55,294 nt of DNA. Origin: Methanomicrobiales archaeon. Its GTDB lineage: Archaea > Halobacteriota > Methanomicrobia > Methanomicrobiales > Methanospirillaceae. Shown here piece by piece: positions 39,404 through 47,716 of this stretch; position 1 is the stretch's first letter; each line of letters begins with the position of its first letter. The position numbers and the translations under genes were made by a program. The DNA is taken from assembly GCA_012729535.1 (NCBI GenBank), contig JAAYCY010000054.1:1-55294 (forward strand), written 5' to 3'. The notes below the pieces were generated by a model. That model did no database searches. It was not told the origin of the DNA and worked only from the letters and a program-made list of their open reading frames with translations.

Positions 39404-40231
39404 TTACTCTCTGTTTTGGCTGATTATGTACGCAACGGTGTACTTTGCATCTCCCACGATACCACTATCGCGTTTGAATACATGTGACTGGGGTATATCA
39501 ACATTATTCAGGGTACTATTAAAACGACTGTTATATATATCGAATTCATATGTTCCTATACGATCAGAACTGGACGTATCCCTCTCCCATACCTCCATTT
39601 TTACATGAGTTGGAACCGTGATATATTGGGGAGACGGCCATTTGGTCTCCCCTGACTTGAGATTATGTTCTTCCCACACATTTTCATCATTGATTTTGAT
39701 AAAAATCTCGTCGCGACTTTCCTGTGCATCATTGCACTTCACAGACTGGATGGTAAGATAATAGGTATGGGGAAGGGTACCATTGCCACTGCCTGTATCT
39801 CTTCCAACTTCGTATGAAATCTGGTAATGGGTTGTGTGTGGTGATGATAGGATATCAGGAAGGTCCCTTGTGAAAACTCCAACCTCTGGAGGTATGGTGA
39901 ATCTGCCAATAAGATCATCCAATAAAGAATTCGTTGACTTTTGATATGGTGAATCATCTTCATATAACAGGAATAATACCTGCTGATTTTCAGGATTTTC
40001 AATAATCTCATTAATTACCCAGCTATCACCATCTTTCATGTCATGACCACCTTTCCCGCCCCAGTCTTTTTCAATACCTGGCCCCCTTATCTCTATCCGA
40101 ATATCATCCGTCGTCTCAGATGTAGTCTCATAGCACATAAGTGATTTTAATTTAATATTTACGGCATCGGCTGTAAAAAGGCTAAAAATAATGACTAATA
40201 TAAAAAGTATTATAAACTTTTTCATCTTCAT
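39404..40231 (-). CDS. Secreted protein with two tandem related beta domains
   Basis: 275 residues with a clear signal peptide (KKFIILFILVIIFSLFTADA). Two copies of one domain are visible: residues about 24-135 (IKLKSLMCYETTSETTDDIRIEI) and about 150-270 (YLTIQSVKCNDAQESRDEIFIKI). Each starts with K/Q-S-x-x-C, an acidic DDIRI or DEIFI strand and a later W(V/E)-rich strand. The pattern suggests a C2-like or Ig-like calcium-binding fold with internal duplication. No enzymatic motif. Monocistronic, extracellular; function unknown. Confidence 0.7.
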   Translation of the reverse strand: MKMKKFIILFILVIIFSLFTADAVNIKLKSLMCYETTSETTDDIRIEIRGPGIEKDWGGKGGHDMKDGDSWVINEIIENPENQQVLFLLYEDDSPYQKSTNSLLDDLIGRFTIPPEVGVFTRDLPDILSSPHTTHYQISYEVGRDTGSGNGTLPHTYYLTIQSVKCNDAQESRDEIFIKINDENVWEEHNLKSGETKWPSPQYITVPTHVKMEVWERDTSSSDRIGTYEFDIYNSRFNSTLNNVDIPQSHVFKRDSGIVGDAKYTVAYIISQNRE

Positions 40232-40324
40232 CGATCATCACAATGTTGCAATACATTGTCATGATACTTATAGGTAATGGATACTCTTCTTACCGTACCC
40301 GATCAACTGCAGGAATTGTTCTCC

Positions 40325-40579
40325 CTATATCGGTTGCTCCCCTTGCAGATCTGATTCCATATGCAGGAACGAAAGATACGGGGCTGAGGTGACAGGAGCA
40401 ATAATTCCTGTATAACCAAAGCAATAACATGCGACAGAAAAGAACAGAAGTGGGGTCCGCCATCTTGCAATTACCTGCCAAATACGACAGGAATAAATCG
40501 TGATTATTACACTGATAAAACCTGAAAAGAAAGGTGCCAAGATGATTGGATTACCGGTAAGCATCACGTTTCCTCCCAA
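40325..40579 (-). CDS. Small membrane protein, possibly a fragment
   Basis: 84 codons with two hydrophobic segments (IILAPFFSGFISVIITIY and LLFFSVACYCFGYTGIIAPV). An overlapping frame (SFVPAYGIRSARG) continues protein-like after its end, so a frameshift near 40380 may have shortened a larger gene. No family recognised. Confidence 0.3.
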   Translation of the reverse strand: MGGNVMLTGNPIILAPFFSGFISVIITIYSCRIWQVIARWRTPLLFFSVACYCFGYTGIIAPVTSAPYLSFLHMESDLQGEQPI

Positions 40580-40660
40580 TTTCAGATAAGTTCTATAAAG
40601 ATAATAGAAGGGTAATCCCTCAATAATATCTTGCTCATCAGCGATTTTTAATCACTCATG

Positions 40661-40763
40661 CCATTGATGCCGCCCGCTTCTTAAATCTGTGTGCAGATTG
40701 TAAATCTGGCTTCATTTGGTGTTAAAATGGAAGATGTCGCCGTTTCGAATCCGACTGGGCCCA
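40661..40763 (+). tRNA. Degenerate tRNA-Tyr(GTA)-like sequence
   Basis: The anticodon arm GCAGATTGTAAATCTGG (anticodon GTA, 40700-40702) is followed by a long variable-arm hairpin (CTTCATTT paired with AAATGGAAG), a T-loop TTTCGAATC and a 3' acceptor strand ending TGGGCCCA. The T-stem has two mismatches and no 5' acceptor strand complementary to TGGGCCC is found. A long variable arm is typical of bacterial and plastid tRNA-Tyr, not of archaeal tRNA-Tyr. It is therefore probably a foreign or broken tRNA, not the cell's tRNA-Tyr gene. Confidence 0.35.
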
Positions 40764-40914
40764 TAAATGCTGATATCAGGTCTTCAGAGCATAATATCGC
40801 TTTTTTCGAGCATTATTTTTGTTTGAATCTTCAAAAGCAGGTACAGGCGTGAACTCATGTTTACCAAGTTCAGGATCACAGATGAAGGTTTAAGAGATAC
40901 TTCTATTCTTCAAC

Positions 40915-40980
40915 CTAATCCTGATTATTTTTGTTCGCGACCTCCTGAATATCATCCATAAAAACTAGTATCTGATTCAT
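40915..40980 (-). pseudogene. 5' fragment of a nucleotidyltransferase gene
   Basis: 21 codons (MNQILVFMDDIQEVANKNNQD) closely match the start of the broken gene at 42460-42789 (MNQIPVTMDDIQEIAK). The DNA just upstream of both starts is also alike (TGAGAAT and TGTATG segments). It is a partial duplicate with no active-site region left. Confidence 0.6.
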
Positions 40981-41108
40981 ATTGCACCTTTTCTATTTTC
41001 ATTGAGATTGATCCCATTATGACTATAATCATCATCAAGAATCTCTAATTGTTGGATGAGACAATGTATGTGATCAAAGCACAGTGCATTCCGAATCGGC
41101 TATCATTA

Positions 41109-41513
41109 TCATTGGAACTGGTTTTTCATACTTTCAATAAATTCAGCGGGCGTCATTACTAAGATATCATCCGGAAAATGTCTGGTATTTCCTGTAATAA
41201 GTGGAACCTTGCTATGAAATACCAGTTCATAAAAAGGCCGATCAGAAGAGTCAGGAAGGTTTTTCAAAACCGGAGGGGGGACAATCCATAATCCTTCATG
41301 TTTAAAGAATGAGAGTAGAGCATTCACATCATCCGGAGAAAAACCAAACCTGGGCCTTTTCAGAACCTCATCGTATTCATGAAAAACCCTGCTATCCAGT
41401 ATGATTCGGACTTTTCTGGCAATTATCATCCGGACTATTGTTGCAGGATTTCCATGGGGGTTTAAAAGACCTGAAACCAGAACATTTGTATCGATGACAA
41501 TGATATCATTCAT
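41109..41513 (-). CDS. PIN-domain toxin (COG1569-type)
   Basis: 134 residues. PIN-fold ribonuclease with acidic residues in VIDTNVLVSGLL, a glutamate in FHEYDEVLKRPRF and the final aspartate region PDSSDRPFYELVFHSKVPLITGN. It matches the PIN family of putative toxins that cleave RNA. Its start overlaps the end of the upstream antitoxin gene by eight bases, the normal order for such pairs. Reading frames of both are intact, unlike most neighbours. Confidence 0.9.
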   Translation of the reverse strand: MNDIIVIDTNVLVSGLLNPHGNPATIVRMIIARKVRIILDSRVFHEYDEVLKRPRFGFSPDDVNALLSFFKHEGLWIVPPPVLKNLPDSSDRPFYELVFHSKVPLITGNTRHFPDDILVMTPAEFIESMKNQFQ

Positions 41514-41790
41514 GAATCATCTCATTTCTGACTTCATGAATTTCTTTATTAATATCAGATAATTTCAGTTTTTCTAAACCCGATTTTTTACTTTTCTCCC
41601 ACATATGCTCAATTGCAAGTTCAGCTCTCAATCTCCGGATAAGGTCAAGTACTTCTTCAGGTTCTCCGTTAATTGAGATTGAAATGACTTTTGGTTTTCC
41701 ATTCACTGTAATGATGGTATCTTTATCTTCGCCCTCTTTCCATAACAATGCAGGATTTGATCTGAGTTCTGCTGAAGAAATATATCTCAT
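41506..41790 (-). CDS. Antitoxin of the PIN toxin pair
   Basis: 94 residues. The N-terminus MRYISSAELRSNPALLWKEG followed by TIITVNGKPKVISISI is Phd/YefM-like in layout (DNA-binding strand-helix with a variable C-terminus). The C-terminal part (about 45-94) is charged and helical and would wrap the PIN toxin. It precedes and overlaps the toxin gene. Such proteins usually repress their own promoter. Confidence 0.8.
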   Translation of the reverse strand: MRYISSAELRSNPALLWKEGEDKDTIITVNGKPKVISISINGEPEEVLDLIRRLRAELAIEHMWEKSKKSGLEKLKLSDINKEIHEVRNEMIHE

Positions 41791-41948
41791 AATATATCAG
41801 ATAATTGATCACATAATATATCTTCTTTATCCTCTCTTTTGTAATAATTACCGGAGTTTGGGAGTTAATATCATCACGAATCCTATCCATCTTTCTCCAA
41901 ATATAATTTATCGAAAACATTGGCGTCTATTTGGTAATCCGGACGCCC

Positions 41949-42247
41949 GTAGCACTTGTAGCACTTGTAGCAGATCCTATGTAGAGACCCCGGATATTTT
42001 TTTGGAATGATGATTACTCTCTGCCCGGATTAGAATTTTTTTTACTCTACATTCTTCTGTATTGGTATATAATAAAAAAGATATGGCTTAAATCCCGTCT
42101 CTATATGTCTTTCTTTTGGTCTGAATATTATAATTTGCTTGTATTAGAAATTACGTTTTTTCATTAACCGGAATGCCATAGATGATTCAAAAAAAATATC
42201 CCGGGTGTGTACATTAGAACTGCTACAAGTGCTACAACTGCTACAAC
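41949..42247. repeat. Inverted iteron clusters
   Basis: Left cluster 41949-41973 has GTAGCACTT twice followed by GTAGCAG. Right cluster 42220-42247 has CTGCTACAAGTGCTACAACT followed by GCTACAAC, the same unit in the opposite orientation. They bracket about 245 bases of very AT-rich DNA with no gene. A shorter TAGAGAC/GTCTCTA pair lies inside. The layout suggests a small mobile element or a protein-bound site such as a replication or partition locus. The remainder of 41791-42459 holds nothing else. Confidence 0.5.
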
Positions 42248-42459
42248 GCATTAAAATCGCACATCCGGCATAATTTGCAATTTTTTCCGGATTGGGTGTC
42301 ATACTATAATTTTATTTGGGGATATGGTCCGGAAAATGTCCTGATGTCATTAATTTGATACACTCCGAATGTAATGTTCCTTAAACTGACTCACTCCATT
42401 CAATAATTTGTGTTGCAATAAGGTCTACATGAGTAAGACGGATTAATAATGCACTTTCA

Positions 42460-42789
42460 TTATTTACACTCATAAAGAACCTTACCCTCTGATAGTGCCC
42501 AGTAAAGAACTGTTCCAGTTACTGGATCTCTGGTTTTTTCAGTAGGATAAACCAGAATGTCGATACCAACGCCTGGTGCTATCCTCCCGGCGGCTTTTCG
42601 GAGCCGGACCATCTCCATTCCCTGATGACTCACGGTATCTTCAATAACCATGATGTCAACATCTGAATCAGACGTCTCTTCTCCCCGGGCATATGAACCA
42701 AAGAGGATTGTTTTTCGAGGATTTACAGCCTTAACAAGTCATTTGGCTATTTCCTGAATATCATCCATAGTAACTGGAATTTGATTCAT
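42460..42789 (-). pseudogene. Nucleotidyltransferase gene with an in-frame TGA
   Basis: 109 codons: MNQIPVTMDDIQEIAK, TGA at 42739-42741, then LVKAVNPRKTILFGSYARGE with the GS-x10-DxD active site (DSDVDIMV) and a conserved C-terminus. Family context favours arginine at the stop (CGA to TGA). A start after the stop would lose only the first helix, so residual function is conceivable. A 5' duplicate is at 40915-40980. Confidence 0.7.
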
Positions 42790-43563
42790 ATCTCACCTCT
42801 TCTATTTCCATTGATTTGATATCGCTTTACATACAATCATCATTGAGAATATTTCTGTTTGTTGAAAGAGATGATGTATGGCTATTCGTCATTTTCAGTC
42901 GATAAATAACTCCTTCCTCTTTTGAATCACCTTTTTCGTCGACTTACAAAGGAAGTAATCTCAATTTATTTTAATTACCGTTACCCGGGAGTCTAAATCA
43001 TCATCAAATCGTTTCAAAGGCTCTTTAATTGTATTTTAACGGTATATTTGGCTCCTATTAAGTGATCCGGGCGGCTTTAACCGTTGTAATAACTAAAAAG
43101 GGTATTAAAACCCTTTATTCTGGATAATTGAAGCGATATTTCCAGATTAGGTGTAATAGTATGATTTTATTGGACGATTAGGTCCGGAAAAATTCTTTCA
43201 TGAAGGCCTGTATTGCTTGATCTTTACAAAGATGATACTTTATGTGGGTGAGATCCGGAAGTCAATAGCGGCCTTTGACTGAATTCGTTTCCTTTTGATT
43301 TGGACTAATTCAAGCAGAAAATGGCCTTATTGTAAAATATGAGATCTATCTTATCTGATATTGATAATTCACGGTTTAAATCTAAAAATACCTTAAATAT
43401 GTATGATAAAAATAAGTATCCTTTAAAGGAACTCTGTTCTCTACTGTTAGTATCTAAATATTCCATGAACATTGATATCATTTTTCTCTTATACTGGTAA
43501 AATTATCCAGGGTAAAAAAAAATTTTACTATTGCTCTCATTAGGACTGATTCCAAATGTCCAT
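42790..43563. other. Gene-free stretch
   Basis: About 770 bases of AT-rich DNA with no supported gene. The segment next to 42790 resembles DNA upstream of the duplicate fragment at 40980. No repeat array or RNA was recognised. Confidence 0.4.
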
Positions 43564-43773
43564 TCATTCTTTGTTTTCGAAGACGATGCCCACCTGATTC
43601 AGTAAGCTCTGAATTTTCGTAATTATCTTATCAGTGACTTTGCGAAGGGGCGGGTGTTTGGTTCTGGATTCTGGAAGTCTTTCGGTTCGTAAACCATTAC
43701 GAACTTCGTATAACTGCCGGAGATACTTCTTTTCTTTATTTTGGATACATGGGTCTCTCTGATTACTCGTGAA
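43564..43773 (-). pseudogene. Basic ORF fragment without start codon
   Basis: A 69-codon open stretch ends at TGA 43564-43566 and reads NKEKKYLRQLYEVRNGL, then PLRKVTDKIITKIQSLLNQ. The composition is protein-like and basic, like the end of a transposase or DNA-binding protein, but I do not recognise a family. No ATG lies in frame, so the 5' part is lost. Confidence 0.35.
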
Positions 43774-43968
43774 TTAGAACCTTAACAACCCAAGAATTGA
43801 ACCACCTCAACCTGTTCTTTCCTTTTTCATACTGGGAATCGTTCTATATTGGGAAAAGGCTGGCCGGAAGGAATACTGCAAAAATTATATTTTTTCTGTC
43901 CGGAGTCATTTCGTAACGTTTTCGTGGTTTCATACCAGACATCCCTTCGTATGGGAATGTGAGATGAA

Positions 43969-43980
43969 TTATATTTAAAG
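43969..43980 (+). promoter_or_regulatory. TATA box of the small ORF at 43993
   Basis: TTATATTTAAAG lies about 13-24 bases before the ATG, which predicts a leaderless transcript on the plus strand. Confidence 0.4.
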
Positions 43981-43992
43981 TGGGTTATAGCA

Positions 43993-44196
43993 ATGGCAGG
44001 AGTATCATTTCCGGTTTCTTCAGTTGACGATGTATTTACCGGGTTGCCGAAAGGTCCGGAAAGCAATATTTCTGTAGGTGGTCTTGTTGTCTGTAATACC
44101 GGAGATCTATTCAGAAGATTTGTCAAACCCACCGATTTTCCAATTATATCAGCAGAAGAACTTGCAATCCTGATACTGGATCACACCGGAATATAA
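43993..44196 (+). CDS. Small protein, unknown
   Basis: 67 residues (MAGVSFPVSSVDDVFTGLPK ... PTDFPIISAEELAILILDHTGI). Preferred over the overlapping 101-codon minus-strand frame because it has a TATA box at leaderless distance and a more protein-like composition. The TAA stop lies inside the left arm of a 13-bp inverted repeat. No homologous family is recognised. Confidence 0.4.
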   Translation: MAGVSFPVSSVDDVFTGLPKGPESNISVGGLVVCNTGDLFRRFVKPTDFPIISAEELAILILDHTGI

Positions 44197-44265
44197 TTGC
44201 ATTACTTATATATTTATATAATTATCTATCTCAAATATCCTTTTTTCCCCCTGTAATGCAATTAT
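44193..44265. repeat. 13-bp inverted repeat between small ORF and aquaporin
   Basis: ATAATTGCATTAC (44193-44205) and GTAATGCAATTAT (44253-44265) are exact complements separated by 47 AT-rich bases that contain TTTTTTCCCCC. It sits between convergent genes and could be a bidirectional terminator, or the ends of a short inserted element. Confidence 0.5.
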
Positions 44266-44294
44266 CCAGCCCATCCAAAAAAAGTTAAAAAAAA

Positions 44295-45038
44295 TTATTC
44301 CTCTTTAGACACCCAGTCATAAAAGAGAGCAGCACAAACAGCACCAAGAACTGGTCCAATTACATAAATTGGGAAAAAACCCCAGAGATTTGAACCGCCA
44401 AGAAGCAGATCTCCCAGGAACGGACCAAAGGTTCTTGCCGGATTAAGGGATGCACCGGAGATATTCCCTAAAGTAGTAATAATTCCAGCAACCGTAAGAC
44501 CTATCACAATTCCGGCAAATCCGGGTGTTGCATTCCGGTCAACTGCTGCTCCCATGATAGCGGTCATCAGGAGAAATGTTCCAATGAACTCAACTATTAT
44601 AGCCTGCAGGTAGGATATTCCCGGAAAAGGTGCTGTTGCTCCAAGACCTCCGATGGTCACTGCATCCATACCGACAGAAGCAGCAAAGAGAAGACTTCCA
44701 AGCGATGCACCGACAATCTGGGCAAATACGTATGAAACCATATCTCCGGTTGGAAACCGTTTCGTTGCCCATAGAGCAATACTGACCGCCGGATTAATGT
44801 GTGCTCCTGAAACCCTTCCAAGTCCGTAGATAACCGCTGCGATGGTAATACCAAATGCAAGGCCGATGGCAATCCAGTCTCCAAGGCCCCCAAGAGCACC
44901 GATACCGATATTAAAAGGAGTTGCGGTCTTCGTTCCGGAGGCTATCATAAGGGTAATAACCGCTGCTCCGGCACCAAAATAGACCAGAAACAACGTTCCG
45001 ATACATTCAGCAACTGCCCGTTTTACAAGAGTTACCAT
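44295..45038 (-). CDS. Aquaporin / glycerol-facilitator family channel (MIP)
   Basis: 247 residues, six membrane helices and the two NPA half-helices, SGAHINPAVSIAL and SGASLNPARTFGPF. N-terminus RAVAECIGTLFLVYFGAGAAV is typical. The residue after the second NPA is Arg of the selectivity filter. MIP proteins carry water, glycerol or other small neutral solutes; selectivity cannot be assigned. It is the last gene of a DUF2193-DUF2180-MIP operon, and an eroded copy of the same gene pair lies at 28.2-29.4 kb, so linkage to DUF2193 predates the duplication. Confidence 0.95.
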   Translation of the reverse strand: MVTLVKRAVAECIGTLFLVYFGAGAAVITLMIASGTKTATPFNIGIGALGGLGDWIAIGLAFGITIAAVIYGLGRVSGAHINPAVSIALWATKRFPTGDMVSYVFAQIVGASLGSLLFAASVGMDAVTIGGLGATAPFPGISYLQAIIVEFIGTFLLMTAIMGAAVDRNATPGFAGIVIGLTVAGIITTLGNISGASLNPARTFGPFLGDLLLGGSNLWGFFPIYVIGPVLGAVCAALFYDWVSKEE

Positions 45039-45042
45039 TGAT

Positions 45043-45249
45043 TCACCTTTTCAGAGCCGTCCTGCACTCTTCACACAGAATCCGGGGAATTTTTACCTGT
45101 GTCTTTGTAGCCGGGAAGGGATATCCTCCCTCCCAGACCTGGGTATCTTCACGAATAGCATGTTCCATACAAAGACCCATTCCACAAACGATGCAGATTC
45201 CTACAGCCTCTGTGTCTTTCCCAGCTTTTGCACAGACATAACATTTCAT
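45043..45249 (-). CDS. DUF2180 zinc-ribbon-like protein
   Basis: 68 residues from the ATG at 45247-45249 (GAGGTAG ribosome site; the longer frame to 45291 would overlap the upstream gene). Four paired cysteine motifs are visible: MKCYVCAKAG, GICIVCGMGLC, a histidine in CMEHAI and CEECRTAL at the end. It should bind one or two metal ions, probably zinc. This matches the archaeal DUF2180 family of unknown function. It lies between DUF2193 and MIP with 4-10 base gaps, so all three are co-transcribed and perhaps act together. Confidence 0.88.
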   Translation of the reverse strand: MKCYVCAKAGKDTEAVGICIVCGMGLCMEHAIREDTQVWEGGYPFPATKTQVKIPRILCEECRTALKR

Positions 45250-45259
45250 ACCGGCTACC

Positions 45260-46759
45260 TCATACTGCTTCACGATACTGACAGTATTCATGTCTGAAAT
45301 CTACACAGGAGGCCGATGCGCAGCCTTTACATATCCGGGCCGGAGCTGCCGCAACATCTTTTTTCAGAGCAATGATGTTTGTCATGAGTGTTGCCGTGAT
45401 TGGTTCACTGGTCAGCAGGCAGGGATAATCGGATAGTCTCATCAGAGCAGACATCCGGACGGTTATGGCACAGGCAGGATATGCATACCACTGGGGATTA
45501 TTGATTATTTCATGGGTGAGTACCGGGGATAGATCTACGGGCAGCCCGGATACGGTGACTTTCATCTCTTTTCCGCTTCCGTTCCGAAGTTTTCGAGCCC
45601 GGTCCATGATGTTCCATCCACGAAAGATCATATCCATAAAGTCACAGTTATGAAGTTCAGCTGCCGCTCCACGCTTTGGATAGAGCTGAACATAATTGTG
45701 GTACCTCTTTGTCAGGAGATCAATAATCATCAGGGCATTAAACCCGTCAAGTTCAAGAATATACTCGGTTGCTGCAGCACTTGCTCCGGTTGCAAGAGAC
45801 AGCAGTTGTTCCGGAGTCTTGAATTTGGTAACAGATGCAAGCAGACTCTTTTCGATAACATCGGTGACTGCCTCGATAATTCCCATGACCATGTCATCCT
45901 TGCACATGTTATAGGTAGACTGGGCGATGTGATGGGCAACATCTCCGACACAATAAGCCGGAATGGTCACAATGTTTGCATAATGGACCTTGTCCTTGAT
46001 TGCTGCTTCAACAACAGGAAGCATAGCAGTTTTATATTCTTCCATATATTTGCGGACATCAAATGAGGACTGGCCGACACTGTCCATGAGATCTGCCTGT
46101 GCCTTGACCGGATGATCATAAATGTCACTGAGCATCTCTATCTCTTTTTTTACAGCGGTTGTTAGAGTTTCTCCACCTTCGATGGCATGGGCAAATACAT
46201 CACCGACACCATAACTGGTATTCATTCCCCATGATTTTGCGGCAAGAATGGCCTTTTTATGATCATCCGGAATGTTTGTCTTTCGTAAAATCTGGTTAAC
46301 GACGTTGCTTGTACTTCCGGGAACAAGAGCAAAGTCCACTACACAGGTAGGCCCGTAAAATCCCCCATACCGCCGGGTAGATTCTAGACCAATAATGCTT
46401 TCACTCTTTTTTATCTGAGTGATAAATTCTTTGACACTCTTTTTAAACGAAGGATCTTTTTCGTATAAAATTTCAAGAATTACCGGAGTCTGGTAATGCT
46501 CGACAAAAGGATCATCTTCAGGCCGGATAGTTTTTGCAAGTTTTGACAGAATAGTATAATGCGCCTTTACTGATTCCTTATGTAAGTCGATGACTGACTG
46601 ACTTTGTTTTCCAATTGCTTTCATTTCCGAAACTGCATCAAGGTACACTTTTGCATCGGTAAGTTTGAATGAAGTTCCGCGTTTCTTCTTAATCGTTTCA
46701 ACATCAGCTTTCTGGGCAGCCATTGCTTCCCGAATCATCTTCTCATACAGGTCTTTCAT
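45260..46759 (-). CDS. DUF2193 methanogen protein
   Basis: 499 residues from ATG 46757-46759, supported by the ribosome site AGGTGAG (46766-46772). Soluble and largely helical. Recognisable stretches are RRYGGFYGPTCVVDFALVPGS, YGVGDVFAHAIEGGETL, VGQSSFDVRKYMEEY, and the strongly conserved IPAYCVGDVAHHIAQSTYNM with a possible His-His metal site. A C-terminal cysteine-rich tail, CKGCASASCVDFRHEYCQY, could bind a cluster or zinc. Members occur in methanogens and have no established function. It heads an operon with DUF2180 and MIP. It may produce, sense or consume the solute moved by the channel; that is inference. Confidence 0.88.
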   Translation of the reverse strand: MKDLYEKMIREAMAAQKADVETIKKKRGTSFKLTDAKVYLDAVSEMKAIGKQSQSVIDLHKESVKAHYTILSKLAKTIRPEDDPFVEHYQTPVILEILYEKDPSFKKSVKEFITQIKKSESIIGLESTRRYGGFYGPTCVVDFALVPGSTSNVVNQILRKTNIPDDHKKAILAAKSWGMNTSYGVGDVFAHAIEGGETLTTAVKKEIEMLSDIYDHPVKAQADLMDSVGQSSFDVRKYMEEYKTAMLPVVEAAIKDKVHYANIVTIPAYCVGDVAHHIAQSTYNMCKDDMVMGIIEAVTDVIEKSLLASVTKFKTPEQLLSLATGASAAATEYILELDGFNALMIIDLLTKRYHNYVQLYPKRGAAAELHNCDFMDMIFRGWNIMDRARKLRNGSGKEMKVTVSGLPVDLSPVLTHEIINNPQWYAYPACAITVRMSALMRLSDYPCLLTSEPITATLMTNIIALKKDVAAAPARICKGCASASCVDFRHEYCQYREAV

Positions 46760-46965
46760 ACTCTTCTCACCTATGTCTCCAACAGACACTGAAAATAATC
46801 CTGTATCTTACAGGAATATTCACATCTGGCCTTTGATTTCGTCGGCCTGGATGATGATGATCTTCTAAATTACCATGAAACCTGTCTTCATGATCACCAG
46901 CAGACCAGACCTTACATAGGAGAGATTGTGCTGGTTCTATTTAAGTATGTAAGAAATAAAAAAGG

Positions 46966-47664
46966 TTAATCTCTACGTTCTACAATCCAGGATCCCTCAT
47001 CCTCCCTGACAAGAAGAACCGGACTTCCCTGTATTCTTACCGGTTGAGGAAATTTTCTGAATAGTATTTTTCCACTTTGAACCGGTTTTCCATCGACTGA
47101 TATAATATCGGGTATGCCTGCTGCCTTTATATCAGAAATTTCTGCCTCACCATACAGGTTTCTGATAGTTCCGACATGGATATACCTGCCATCTGACCCG
47201 CTTGCAGCAAGTCCGACTGCAGCAAGGGCTCCGATTATACCACCTTTTGTTCCATCAAGTCCGACAAGCCGGATATTGGAATATTCCGCTATGGATAATG
47301 CCTGTTCCTGTGTTAAAACCATGGATTTTGCATCTTTTCCAAATAGGACTACTGCAGGATTTATCTGGCTTACATGTGCCAAACAAACGCCGGGATCACT
47401 CCCTTTAGCGGCATCTTTTTTAACAATAAAGGTTACTTCATCAAATAAATTCTCCCGGGCATCTTCCGGAACATCATGTATTGAAATTGCCGCTGCACTG
47501 TTATGAGATGTGTATGGTATATCCGGATGAACATACAGCTGATGTCGGGTTATTGCGTGGATATTATATTTTTTTCCTAATTGCTCAATAATCTGTCTGG
47601 CAAGTCGTCCGGTTCCCGGGCTGTCCGGCATATCGGTGTCATCGATGGAAATGTATATTGTCAT
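46966..47664 (-). CDS. TiaS-like IDDTD-motif protein
   Basis: 232 residues. The N-terminus has SIDDTDMPDSPGTGRLARQI, like the start of TiaS (agmatinyl-cytidine synthetase for tRNA-Ile2), followed by a glycine-rich VGLDGTKGGIIGALAAVGL motif. The zinc-ribbon and OB parts of full TiaS are missing, so it is a related stand-alone domain protein, known mainly in methanogens, with unknown substrate. The frame ends with VLLVREDEGSWIVERRD. It is downstream of the 117-residue gene by about 50 bases and possibly co-transcribed with it. Confidence 0.65.
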   Translation of the reverse strand: MTIYISIDDTDMPDSPGTGRLARQIIEQLGKKYNIHAITRHQLYVHPDIPYTSHNSAAAISIHDVPEDARENLFDEVTFIVKKDAAKGSDPGVCLAHVSQINPAVVLFGKDAKSMVLTQEQALSIAEYSNIRLVGLDGTKGGIIGALAAVGLAASGSDGRYIHVGTIRNLYGEAEISDIKAAGIPDIISVDGKPVQSGKILFRKFPQPVRIQGSPVLLVREDEGSWIVERRD

Positions 47665-47716
47665 GGTGTTTCCTGCTCAAAAAAGTGACGGAATGTAGAA
47701 AAATTCTTTCATTATC

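Noticed and set aside
41949-42247. Possible CRISPR array
   Set aside because: Repeats are only about 9 bases, lack regular spacers and are in inverted clusters; no cas genes are present in the window.
43827-44132. 101-codon minus-strand frame opposite the 43993 ORF
   Set aside because: The plus-strand ORF has a TATA box at leaderless distance and better composition; the minus frame has neither.
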